DNA of 33,643 nucleotides from DASYRX01 sp036003845. GTDB lineage: Bacteria > Gemmatimonadota > Gemmatimonadetes > Gemmatimonadales > Gemmatimonadaceae. The notes beneath the pieces are model-generated. The model was not told the DNA's origin. It saw only the letters and a list, made by a program, of their open reading frames with translations, and made no database searches. Shown piece after piece: positions 23,028-30,727 of this stretch. Position numbers and translations under genes: made by a program. The stretch's first letter is position 1; each line of letters begins with the position of its first letter. The stretch covers positions 1 through 33,643 of the forward strand of contig DASYRX010000079.1 in NCBI GenBank assembly GCA_036003845.1, written 5' to 3'.

Positions 23028-25883
23028 ATGACTCGCTTCGCCCTCTTTCCAGCCGTCGTGCTGCTCGCCGCCACTGCAGCGGCGGCGTCGGCGCAAACCG
23101 CAAAAAAACAGTTGACGCCGGACACCTACGACTCCTGGCGCACGATCTCTGGAGCGACGCTGTCGCCGGATGGACGCTGGACGGCGTATACGCTGGCTCC
23201 GGTCGTCGGTGACGGGGAGCTCGTGGTGCGGGCCACGAGCGGCAACGCGGAATACAGGACTCCGCGCGGTTGGACGGGGCGCCCAATCAACAGCGTGACC
23301 GTCGATTCGCCCTTCGTGGCGCCGCCGCCGGTCTTCAGCGGCGATTCGCGTTATGCGGCCGTGCTCGCTTATGCGCCACAGGCCGACTTCGATGCCGCGC
23401 GGCGCCGCAAGGCGCGACCGGCGGACATGCCCAAGAGCCGTCTCAAGCTCGTTAGGCTGTCCGACGGCAATGTCACGACGATCGAACGCGTCCGCGGCTT
23501 CCGCTTGCCGCGCGAGTCGACGCGCTGGGTCGTGTACCAATTGGAGCCCGATTCAGGCGCGGCGCCGGCAGGCAACGATTCCACGCGCCGCAGTGGCGCG
23601 CCCCGACGCGAGTACGGGTCGCTCCTCGTCGTGCGCGACCTGGAGAGCGGCGCGGAGTCGCGCATTGCCGACGTGTCGAGCTATGCCGTGGACGACAGCG
23701 CCAAATGGCTGGCATACGCCGTGACGTCGCACACGCCGGCCAATGAAGGGGTCTTCCTGCGCGCGTTAGGCAGCGAGCAGCGCACTCCCGTGCTCAGCGG
23801 CGAAGCGAACTACAAGCAGTTGGCGTTCGATCGTGCCGGCGCGCAGCTCGCCTTCGTGAGCGACAAGGGAGAGTATCCCAAAGACAAGGCGCGCTTTTCG
23901 CTGTATTACGCGACTGTCAAGGCGCCTAACGCGGTTGCCATTCCGGCGACGCTCGATGGGCTGACGCCGAGCGACCGTGGTAGCGTGAGCTTCTCGCGGA
24001 CGGGCTCGGCCATCGTCTTCGGCGTGGCGCCAGCCCCGATGGATACGATCCCGGCCGACTCGCTCGCCGACAAAGCCGTCTTCGACCTCTGGCATTGGAA
24101 AGACCCGCGACTGCAACCGCAGCAACTGCGCGAGATCGCCCGCGATCGCAATCGTTCCTGGACGAGCGTCTACACAGTCGCGACCAAGTCGGCCCTGCGC
24201 CTCGCGAACGATTCGATGCCCAACGTGACGCTCAGTGAGGACGCGAAGACAGCTGTCGCGGTGACGAACGTGCCATACGCGATCGAGGCGATGTGGGGCG
24301 ACGGCGGCTCCGATGTCGTGCTGATCGACGTCGCGTCAGGCAAACGCACACGTATCGCGACGAAGCTTTCGTTCGGCGCGTCGCTCTCGCCGAGTGCGAA
24401 GTATGTCACGTGGTTCGATAACGGCCGCTGGCACAGCTACTCCGTCGGCACGGGCAAAGTCGTGGATCTCACGGGCGCGCTCGCCGGCGTCCGATTCGAC
24501 GATGAAGAGTGGGATTCGCCGTCGACGGCGGCGCCCTATGGGCTGGGCGGATGGACACGCGATGACAAGAGCGTGCTGGCGTATGCGCATTTCGACGTGT
24601 GGGAGCTGGATCCGGCAGGGGTTCGGCCGCCGCGCGTCGTCACCGATTCGTTAGGCGTGCGCACGCACACCGAATTCCGAGTGGTAGATCTCGATCCCGA
24701 GCAGCGCTTCTTCGAGCCGAACGAGCCGCTCATTCTGCGCGCGTTCGACACGAAGTCAAAGGCGGCCGGCTTCTACCGCGACAGGCTGGACGGCGCGGCG
24801 GCGGCGCCCGTGCGCATCGTCATGGCCGATGTCGGTTACGGCAATCCGCAGAAGGCGCGCAAGGCGGCGCAGCTCCTCATCACGCGGTCGACAGTCGCCG
24901 ACTTCCCAAACCTTTGGACCGGTGCGTCCTTCGATCAGCTCACGCGCATCAGCGACGCCAATCCGCAGCAATCACAGTACAGCTGGCCAACCGTTGATCT
25001 CGTGGAATGGGTGAGCGGCGACGGCGTGCCGTTGCAGGGGTTGCTCTACAAGCCCGAGGGCTTCGACGCCTCGCGCAAGTATCCGATGGTCGTCTACTAC
25101 TATGAAAGATTGTCGGACGGCTTGCACCAGTACCATGCGCCCACGGGACGCAACGTGGTGAATCCGTCGGTCTACACCTCGTTAGGCTACCTCGTCTTCT
25201 TCCCGGACATCGTCTACACGCCAGGCTGGCCGGGACCCAGTGCCCTCAAGGCGATCGTGCCCGGCGTGCAGTCGCTCCTCGCCCGTGGCTTTGTCGAGCC
25301 GAAGGCGATCGGCATCGCCGGTCAATCGTGGGGCGGCTATCAGTCGGCGTATCTCATCACGGCCACGAACATGTTCGCCGCGGCCGTGCCAAATGCTCCG
25401 GTCGCGAACATGACGAGCGCGTACGGCGGGATCCGCTGGGAGAGCGGGCTCGCGCGACCATTCCAGTACGAGAAGACGCAGAGCCGCATCGGCGGCTCGC
25501 TCTGGGAGTATCCGGTGCGTTTCATCGAGAATTCGCCGCTCTTCCATCTCGATCGCGTGACGACGCCGGTGTTGTTCATGCATAACGACGGCGACGGCGC
25601 CGTGCCGTGGTATCAGGGGATCGAGTTGTTCGTCGGCCTCCGCAGGTTAGGCAAGGAGGTCTACATGGTCAATTACAATGGCGACGGCCACAATCCGCGA
25701 AAGCGCGCGAATCAGAAAGACATTGACATGCGCATGCAGCAGTTCTTCGCGACGAAGCTCAAGGGCGCGCCGCCACCGGATTGGATGGTGCGCGGCATCC
25801 CGGCGCTGGAAAAAGGCCGCGATCAGATCGCTCCCAAGGCTACTGCCACCTCATCCCCCATTCCTGAATCGCAGAGGCCATAA
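23028..25883 (+). CDS. Exported S9-family peptidase (prolyl oligopeptidase / DPP IV-like)
   Basis: A 951-residue serine peptidase. ATG 23028 has AAGG at 23016-23019 and a signal peptide ending AASAQ (about residue 23); the longer frame from 22929 would hide it. The N-terminal two-thirds is a beta-propeller (ATLSPDGRW and similar strands), and the C-terminal alpha/beta-hydrolase carries the triad: Ser767 in GQSWGGY, Asp856 in HNDGDGAVPW and His888 in GDGHNP. The HNDxDGAVPW form is typical of the large Bacteroidota/Gemmatimonadota group. It probably trims peptides in the periplasm or outside the cell. The gene is divergent from the CstB-like operon (108-base gap) and followed by a hairpin with a T8 tract. 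Confidence 0.92.
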   Translation: MTRFALFPAVVLLAATAAAASAQTAKKQLTPDTYDSWRTISGATLSPDGRWTAYTLAPVVGDGELVVRATSGNAEYRTPRGWTGRPINSVTVDSPFVAPPPVFSGDSRYAAVLAYAPQADFDAARRRKARPADMPKSRLKLVRLSDGNVTTIERVRGFRLPRESTRWVVYQLEPDSGAAPAGNDSTRRSGAPRREYGSLLVVRDLESGAESRIADVSSYAVDDSAKWLAYAVTSHTPANEGVFLRALGSEQRTPVLSGEANYKQLAFDRAGAQLAFVSDKGEYPKDKARFSLYYATVKAPNAVAIPATLDGLTPSDRGSVSFSRTGSAIVFGVAPAPMDTIPADSLADKAVFDLWHWKDPRLQPQQLREIARDRNRSWTSVYTVATKSALRLANDSMPNVTLSEDAKTAVAVTNVPYAIEAMWGDGGSDVVLIDVASGKRTRIATKLSFGASLSPSAKYVTWFDNGRWHSYSVGTGKVVDLTGALAGVRFDDEEWDSPSTAAPYGLGGWTRDDKSVLAYAHFDVWELDPAGVRPPRVVTDSLGVRTHTEFRVVDLDPEQRFFEPNEPLILRAFDTKSKAAGFYRDRLDGAAAAPVRIVMADVGYGNPQKARKAAQLLITRSTVADFPNLWTGASFDQLTRISDANPQQSQYSWPTVDLVEWVSGDGVPLQGLLYKPEGFDASRKYPMVVYYYERLSDGLHQYHAPTGRNVVNPSVYTSLGYLVFFPDIVYTPGWPGPSALKAIVPGVQSLLARGFVEPKAIGIAGQSWGGYQSAYLITATNMFAAAVPNAPVANMTSAYGGIRWESGLARPFQYEKTQSRIGGSLWEYPVRFIENSPLFHLDRVTTPVLFMHNDGDGAVPWYQGIELFVGLRRLGKEVYMVNYNGDGHNPRKRANQKDIDMRMQQFFATKLKGAPPPDWMVRGIPALEKGRDQIAPKATATSSPIPESQRP

Positions 25884-25943
25884 CTCGACCGCATTTACCC
25901 AGGCTAGGGCTTGGCTCGAAGTCGTTGTTCGTCAACTGCAAAG

Positions 25944-26033
25944 AAACCACAGATTTCCGCTGTAACGCGCGGGTCGCGACGTCTTCTAAATCGAAAAATC
26001 CGCGAGAATCTGCGTAGATCTGTGGTTTTTTTT
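25944..26033 (+). terminator. Inverted repeat with T tract after the S9 peptidase gene; member of a dispersed intergenic repeat type
   Basis: AAACCACAGAT (25944-25954) and ATCTGTGGTTT (26018-26028) are perfect 11-base arms around 63 bases, followed by eight T (26026-26033). The loop holds AAATCCGCGAGAATCTGCG. As RNA it could end plus-strand transcription. The AT-rich composition and the CCACAGAT/ATCTGCG wording differ from the surrounding genes and resemble a common type of bacterial intergenic repeat. It lies in the 197-base gap between the convergent S9 peptidase and epimerase-like genes, which holds nothing else recognisable. Confidence 0.55.
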
Positions 26034-26080
26034 GCTCTTGAATGGTGGGCTTGAGTAATGCCTCTGCGTAGTAGCGGCTG

Positions 26081-26731
26081 TTAAGCGCGCCGAATGGCCG
26101 GGACATCCAGCACTCTCGACTCCGTTGCCGGCGGACCTGATTCAACGGCTACGACGATCGCGCGCACCATCTGGTTGATCGTTACCAGCCCCGCACGCCG
26201 CGCCGATTCGCGCATCGGCGGCACAAACTCAGCGACGCCGTAATAGGGTAAGAGCACGATCGGCCACCAATGTCCGGGGCCTAACACATACCATGGCCGC
26301 AGCATCGTCGCGCGCAGTCCGGCCTCGCGGATCAGCGCCTCAGCGCGGATGCGCACGTCCTGATAGGCGCGCATGACGCCGACTGGGTGAGCCACGGACA
26401 AGTAAATGAAGTGCTGGACCCGTGCTGCCGCGGCTACGCGCACGCTCTCCCGCGCCGAAACGAAGTCGATGCTCTCGAACTGCGCGGCCTTGGAGGGACC
26501 AGGATGCGCGACGCCGACGAGTTGCAAATACGTATCCGCTGGCGTGACCTGATCGGCGAACGTGGCGCCGTCGAGGGCATTGCCTAACGCAACCTCACAC
26601 CCCTCTGGCAGCTTTCGCTGGGAGCCAGGCCGCGCGAGCGCACGCACGCGGTGCCCTTTGGCCAGCAATGCCGCGATGGCGCGCGAGCCGATGTAGCCCG
26701 TGCCGCCGGTTACGAAGACGAATCGTTGCAC
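26081..26731 (-). CDS. NAD(P)-binding atypical SDR (NmrA/epimerase-like)
   Basis: A 216-residue Rossmann protein. It begins with QRFVFVTGGTGYIGSRA (dinucleotide-binding TGGTGYIG at 8-15) followed by an Arg-containing second strand (VRALARPGS), as in NADP-preferring NmrA-like proteins. HFIYLSVAHPVGVM carries the usual Ser of the third motif, and the Tyr-x3-Lys is replaced (AYQDVRIRAE), as in atypical SDRs that act as sensors or quinone/electron-carrier-associated proteins. The frame stays open upstream to 27172, but that part (low-complexity, overlapping speA) is not convincing, so I use GTG 26731 directly before the Rossmann strand. No clear ribosome site. Confidence 0.75.
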   Translation of the reverse strand: MQRFVFVTGGTGYIGSRAIAALLAKGHRVRALARPGSQRKLPEGCEVALGNALDGATFADQVTPADTYLQLVGVAHPGPSKAAQFESIDFVSARESVRVAAAARVQHFIYLSVAHPVGVMRAYQDVRIRAEALIREAGLRATMLRPWYVLGPGHWWPIVLLPYYGVAEFVPPMRESARRAGLVTINQMVRAIVVAVESGPPATESRVLDVPAIRRA

Positions 26732-26760
26732 GTCGAGAATCTGTTTCGAGAAGCGCCGAA

Positions 26761-26797
26761 GGGGAGGGAGGGTGGGGGAGGGCCGAGGGCGGGAGGG
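26761..26797 (+). other. G-rich tract with eight G runs (potential G-quadruplex)
   Basis: Eight runs of 3-5 G separated by 1-4 bases (GGGGAGGGAGGG, TGGGGGAGGG, CCGAGGG, CGGGAGGG) lie on the plus strand within the 243-base region between the divergent epimerase-like and speA genes, 30-66 bases from the start of the former. This easily exceeds the G3+N1-7 x4 quadruplex pattern. Confidence 0.75.
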
Positions 26798-26939
26798 AAA
26801 GGATCGTTGCTGGACTACGCCGCTGCGCGTCGATCGGATTCTCGGCGCCGGTGGCCGTTCGGTGCCTAACGAGGGATTACGGCAGCCGGGGCCGACTTGG
26901 CTACAGCCCGGCTCTTCGTAGCCCATACTCTGCAGGAGT

Positions 26940-26967
26940 TTGTTGTCAGCGCGGCATCCTTTATTTT
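26940..26967 (+). promoter_or_regulatory. Possible promoter of speA
   Basis: TTGTTG (26940-26945) and TATTTT (26962-26967) are 16 bases apart; the expected start point is within a few bases of ATG 26975. There is no Shine-Dalgarno before speA, which fits a leaderless mRNA. The -10 match is only moderate. Confidence 0.3.
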
Positions 26968-26974
26968 TCCGCCC

Positions 26975-28936
26975 ATGGCTACAACGCAGCTCACGACGCC
27001 GGTCTCCGTGGAACGCTCGCCAGCAGAATGGTCGGTCGAGCAGGCGAAGGCGCTCTACAACATCGAAGGGTGGGGCGCGAGCTTCTTCGACGTCAGCGAA
27101 GACGGCCACGTTATCGTGCGTCCGGATCCGGAACACCCCGAGCTGACCGTCGATCTGCTCGAGCTTGCGCACGACCTGGAGGAGCAGGGCATCGCGCTTC
27201 CCGTCTTGCTGCGCTTTTCAGATATCCTCAAGACGCGCATCCGGCAACTGAGCGAACGCTTCGACAACGCGATGCGCGAGTTCGAGTACACGGGTCGCTA
27301 CACGACTGTCTATCCGATCAAGGTCAACCAGCAGCGCCACGTCGTCGAAGAAATCATCCGCTTCGGGGCTGAGCACGGCGTCGGTCTCGAGTGCGGCTCC
27401 AAGCCCGAGCTGCAGGCCGTCCTCGGGCTATCCGAGTCGCCCGCGCAGCTGATCGTGTGCAATGGCTACAAGGACGAGGAGTTCATGCGCCTCGCCCTCA
27501 TGGGTCAGAAGCTTGGCCACAACGTGTTCATCGTGCTGGAGCAGCTGTCCGAGCTCGACGTGCTTCTGCAAGCCGCGGAGGATCTGCAGGTAACGCCGAA
27601 TGCCGGTGTGCGCATCAAAGTGGCGAGCGAGGGTTCCGGACGCTGGGCGGAATCCGGCGGCGAGAAGTCCAAGTTCGGGATGAACGCCGTCGATCTGATG
27701 CGGCTGATCAACAAACTGTCCGTGTTAGGCAGGCTCGATATTCTCAAGCTCATCCACTTTCACCTCGGCAGCCAGATCACCGATATCCGCGTCATCAAGA
27801 CGGCTCTAGCAGAAGTCTCGCGCTTCTACGGCGAGCTGCGCGCGATGGGTGTCGACATTACACACGTCGACGTCGGCGGCGGGCTCGGCGTCGACTACGA
27901 CGGCACGAACTCGACGTCGCAGGCGTCCGTCAATTACACGCTGCAGGAATACGCCAACGACGTGATCTACACCTTGGCCGAGACGTGCCGCGCGAAAGGC
28001 TTGCCGATGCCTCACGTGATCAGCGAGTCCGGGCGCGCGCTCACGGCGCACCACGCCCTTCTCCTGCTCAAGGTGATCGACGTCGAGTCGCAGGCCGAGC
28101 CCGAGCTACCGGCGGTGACCAAGGAAGATCACTCGCTGCTGCGCGAGATGATGGAAGACTTCAACACGTTAGGCAAGAAGAAACTTCCCAAGCGCAAGAT
28201 CAACGAGATCTATCACGACGCATCGTTCGACAAACAGCGCGCGCGTGACCTGTTCAACAGCGGCGTCCTGTCGCTCGGCGGTCTGGCGACAGCGGAGTCG
28301 ATCTATTTCGCGACGATGAACCGGCTGTCTCAGATCGTCGCTGAAAACCCCGCGCCGTACGCTGACATCATCAGGGACCTCGATTCGACGCTCGTCGACC
28401 GCTACTTCTGCAACTTCTCGCTTTTCCAGTCGCTGCCTGATCACTGGGCGATCGATCAGCTCTTCCCGATCATGCCCGTGCACCGCCTGACCGAAAGACC
28501 GACGCGCCGCGGCACGCTGCAGGACATCACGTGCGACTCCGACGGCAAGATCGACAAGTTCGTCGGCGACGAGGATGGTCGCACGAGCATGGAGCTGCAT
28601 GCCTACCGCGACGACGAGGAGTACATCCTCGGCATTTTCCTGACGGGCGCATATCAGGAAATCCTCGGCGACCTCCACAACCTGTTCGGCGACACCAACG
28701 CCGTGCACGTGCGCCTGCGCGATGGCAGCTACGAGATCACCGATCTCGTGAAGGGCGACACCGTGACGGAAGTCCTGAACTACGTGCAGTACACACCTAA
28801 CGAGTTGCTGTCGACTTTCCGCCGCAAGGTGAGCGCCTGCGCCGACATCTCGCGTCAGGAAGCGAACATGTTCATTGCCGAGTACGTCGCAGGTCTCGAA
28901 GGGTACACCTACCTCGAGGGCGAGGCGGCGCGCTAG
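26975..28936 (+). CDS. speA: Biosynthetic arginine decarboxylase
   Basis: A 653-residue PLP enzyme, the normal length of SpeA, converting arginine to agmatine and CO2 as the first step of the agmatine route to putrescine. It is a fold-III decarboxylase: the PLP lysine is Lys116 in VYPIKVNQQ, followed by GVGLECGSKPEL, the FHLGSQ barrel motif and DVGGGLGVDYDG (phosphate-binding glycine loop). ISESGRALTAHHA and GTLQDITCDSDGKID (active-site Cys/Asp) come from the C-terminal half. The SpeA-specific helical insert (about residues 380-430) and the C-terminal extension are present. ATG 26975 is used; upstream in-frame sequence from 26897 is not SpeA-like. It appears monocistronic, between a G-rich region and a strong hairpin. 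Confidence 0.96.
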   Translation: MATTQLTTPVSVERSPAEWSVEQAKALYNIEGWGASFFDVSEDGHVIVRPDPEHPELTVDLLELAHDLEEQGIALPVLLRFSDILKTRIRQLSERFDNAMREFEYTGRYTTVYPIKVNQQRHVVEEIIRFGAEHGVGLECGSKPELQAVLGLSESPAQLIVCNGYKDEEFMRLALMGQKLGHNVFIVLEQLSELDVLLQAAEDLQVTPNAGVRIKVASEGSGRWAESGGEKSKFGMNAVDLMRLINKLSVLGRLDILKLIHFHLGSQITDIRVIKTALAEVSRFYGELRAMGVDITHVDVGGGLGVDYDGTNSTSQASVNYTLQEYANDVIYTLAETCRAKGLPMPHVISESGRALTAHHALLLLKVIDVESQAEPELPAVTKEDHSLLREMMEDFNTLGKKKLPKRKINEIYHDASFDKQRARDLFNSGVLSLGGLATAESIYFATMNRLSQIVAENPAPYADIIRDLDSTLVDRYFCNFSLFQSLPDHWAIDQLFPIMPVHRLTERPTRRGTLQDITCDSDGKIDKFVGDEDGRTSMELHAYRDDEEYILGIFLTGAYQEILGDLHNLFGDTNAVHVRLRDGSYEITDLVKGDTVTEVLNYVQYTPNELLSTFRRKVSACADISRQEANMFIAEYVAGLEGYTYLEGEAAR

Positions 28937-28939
28937 CTC

Positions 28940-29007
28940 GGGCCGTTCCACCTCACGCCGCGAAAAGGGATTTCTCAGGCTGGTCCACGGGATAGGTGGG
29001 ACGGCCC
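28940..29007. terminator. Long hairpin between speA and the convergent SDR gene
   Basis: GGGCCGTTCCACCT (28940-28953) pairs with AGGTGGGACGGCCC (28994-29007) over 14 bases with a single G-T wobble, around a 40-base loop. It begins a few bases after the speA stop and ends just before the stop of the convergent SDR gene, so it could serve both as a terminator or as a 3'-end stabiliser. There is no strong T tract. Confidence 0.5.
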
Positions 29008-29010
29008 TAG

Positions 29011-29754
29011 TTAGGTTGTCACCTGGCGCAGGTCGGATACTGGCTCCGCGCCGAATCCATCCGACAGCACAAAGTCAACGAGGGCGCGCGCCACGTCGTC
29101 AGTCTTCTGCAGTTTGCCTTCGCGCCAAAGGTCCACGAAGCGTGGCTGGTTGGGCACGTCTTCCACGCTGCTCGCTCTGATCACGTCTTGCATGTTCGTG
29201 TCAATGACTCCTGGCGCCACGGCGCTGATGCGCAAGCGCTCGGTGTGATCGAGCGCGACGGCGCGCGCGTGATTATCCAGCGCGGCTTTGGACGCACAAT
29301 AGACGCTCCATCCCGCATACGCTTTACGGCCCGCGCCGCTGGAGATGTGCAGAATGCGCCGGTCGGCCACGTCATTGGTTGCGGCCACGAATGCAGCCGA
29401 GAGCACGAGCGCGGCCCCCACATTTACGGCGATCGCGCGCGCGACGTCGGCCGGCCCTTGCTTCTGCAGCGGTGCGAGTGGCTCCAGCAAGCCGGCATTG
29501 TTGACGAGAAGCGCCAGATCGGAGTCACGAAGAAATTGTGCGAGCGCATCGCTCTCGAGCCAACGCGTGAGGGCAGGAAGGTCCGCGAGGTCGAGCGTAA
29601 GCTGAGTGAGCGCGCTGCCGTGACGCTGCGCGAGCTCAGAGTTCTCGTGGCGCGCAAGCCCGAGCACTCGCGTACCACGCGCGAGAAGCTCCGCGGCGAT
29701 CGCTGCGCCCAGACCGCGCGAGTGGCCAGTGACGATTGCAATTGTCTCGGTCAC
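29011..29754 (-). CDS. Short-chain dehydrogenase/reductase (sepiapterin-reductase-like)
   Basis: A 247-residue classical SDR: cofactor loop TGHSRGLG (9-16), NNAG (84-87), catalytic Ser137/138 and Tyr151-x3-Lys155 (YCASK), then PGVIDTNMQ. His-Ser-Arg after TG and Arg35 in GLAR suggest NADP(H). The pattern is closest to sepiapterin-reductase/YueD-type benzil reductases, but the substrate is not determinable. It starts at GTG 29754; an AGG lies about 7 bases upstream and a CGTTAGGC octamer (29765-29772) overlaps that leader. Confidence 0.9.
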   Translation of the reverse strand: MTETIAIVTGHSRGLGAAIAAELLARGTRVLGLARHENSELAQRHGSALTQLTLDLADLPALTRWLESDALAQFLRDSDLALLVNNAGLLEPLAPLQKQGPADVARAIAVNVGAALVLSAAFVAATNDVADRRILHISSGAGRKAYAGWSVYCASKAALDNHARAVALDHTERLRISAVAPGVIDTNMQDVIRASSVEDVPNQPRFVDLWREGKLQKTDDVARALVDFVLSDGFGAEPVSDLRQVTT

Positions 29755-29802
29755 GAGCCGACCTGCCTAACGCAGCAAACCATCATCACGGACGAAGTTT
29801 GA

Positions 29803-29884
29803 CGCGGATGCTGCGGAAGAAGGCGAATTCGAGAGCTTTTGATAAGAGAACGCCCTAAATCCGCCGTTTTCCGTCGCATCCGCG
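29803..29884. repeat. Imperfect intergenic palindrome
   Basis: CGCGGATGCTGCGGA (29803-29817) and TCCGTCGCATCCGCG (29870-29884) pair at 13 of 15 positions. The middle holds TAAATCCGCCGTTTTCCG. The gap between the sod gene end (29951) and the SDR start (29754) contains nothing else recognisable. The ATCCGC wording recalls the repeat at 25944-26033. Confidence 0.45.
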
Positions 29885-29950
29885 ATAGCCTTCGTCTGTG
29901 TGGCCGGCTACGTAGCGACGCGGTCACGCAGGTGGCTGAGCCTGCAAGTG

Positions 29951-30556
29951 TTAGAAGCGTTCAGCGACGGCCTTCCAGTTGACGACGTTCCACCAGGCTT
30001 TGAGGTAGTCGGCGCGGCGGTTCTGGTACTTGAGATAGTAGGCGTGTTCCCAGACGTCGACGCCCAGGATGACGTCGTTAGGCGACGCGCCATCCATCAA
30101 TGGATTGTCCTGGTTCGGCGTGCTGATGATCGCGAGCTTTCCGCCCTGGCGCACGAGCCACGCCCATCCGGAGCCGAAGCGCGCCAGGCCGGCCGCGGCG
30201 AACTGCTCCTGAAACTTGGCGAAGTCGCCGAACGAGTTGGAAATCGCGTTGGCGAGCTTCCCCGTCGGCTCTCCGCCCGCGTTAGGCGCCATCCACGTCC
30301 AGAACTGCGTGTGGTTCCAGTGACCGCCTCCGTTGTTTCGTACGGCGGTACGGATCTCCTCGGGTACCTTCGCCAAGCCGGCGAGCAGGCTGTCGAGCGA
30401 TTCGTTATGCAGCGTCGCGTGCTTATCGAGCGCGGCGTTCAGATTGGTGACATAGGTCTGATGATGCTTGCCATGATGGATTTGCATCGTCTGCGTGTCG
30501 ATGTGCGGTTCGAGCGCATCGAATGCATAGGGTAAGGCAGGAAGCGAGTGCGGCAT
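29951..30556 (-). CDS. sod: Superoxide dismutase, Fe/Mn family
   Basis: A 201-residue cytosolic enzyme that disproportionates superoxide. The metal ligands are His27 (IHHGKHHQTYV), His82 (GGGHWNHTQFW), Asp167 and His171 (DVWEHAYYLKYQNRRADYLKA in two overlapping motifs). The GGGHWNH and the DVWEHAYYL region are usual for Mn/cambialistic forms, but the metal cannot be fixed by eye. ATG 30556 is supported by GGAG 8 bases upstream (30565-30568, minus strand). A start at 30625 would add an unrelated 23-residue leader. It is divergent from the alpha-mannosidase gene over 171 bases. Confidence 0.96.
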   Translation of the reverse strand: MPHSLPALPYAFDALEPHIDTQTMQIHHGKHHQTYVTNLNAALDKHATLHNESLDSLLAGLAKVPEEIRTAVRNNGGGHWNHTQFWTWMAPNAGGEPTGKLANAISNSFGDFAKFQEQFAAAGLARFGSGWAWLVRQGGKLAIISTPNQDNPLMDGASPNDVILGVDVWEHAYYLKYQNRRADYLKAWWNVVNWKAVAERF

Positions 30557-30689
30557 TACGTGTCTCCAAGGTTCGTGCGACGTGCGCGGTCCGAAAAACC
30601 GCCTGTCGAAGGTCCAAGTTCCCAATCAATCGGCGTCCGCTCGTCTTCGCAATGAGTGCACGATGCCCGCCAGCAAGCGTGGTCGTGCA

Positions 30690-30718
30690 TTGCACAACGT
30701 GGATGCAGGGTCTACACT
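30690..30718 (+). promoter_or_regulatory. Sigma-70-like promoter for the GH38 gene, nearly leaderless
   Basis: TTGCAC (30690-30695) and TACACT (30713-30718) are exactly 17 bases apart. The predicted start point (about 30725) is about 3 bases before ATG 30728, which has no Shine-Dalgarno. Confidence 0.5.
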
Positions 30719-30727
30719 GGCGGCGCA

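Noticed and set aside
26732..27172. N-terminal extension of the epimerase-like protein
   Set aside because: The open frame reads through the G-rich tract and into the start of speA on the other strand and has no protein-like pattern; the Rossmann fold begins at GTG 26731.
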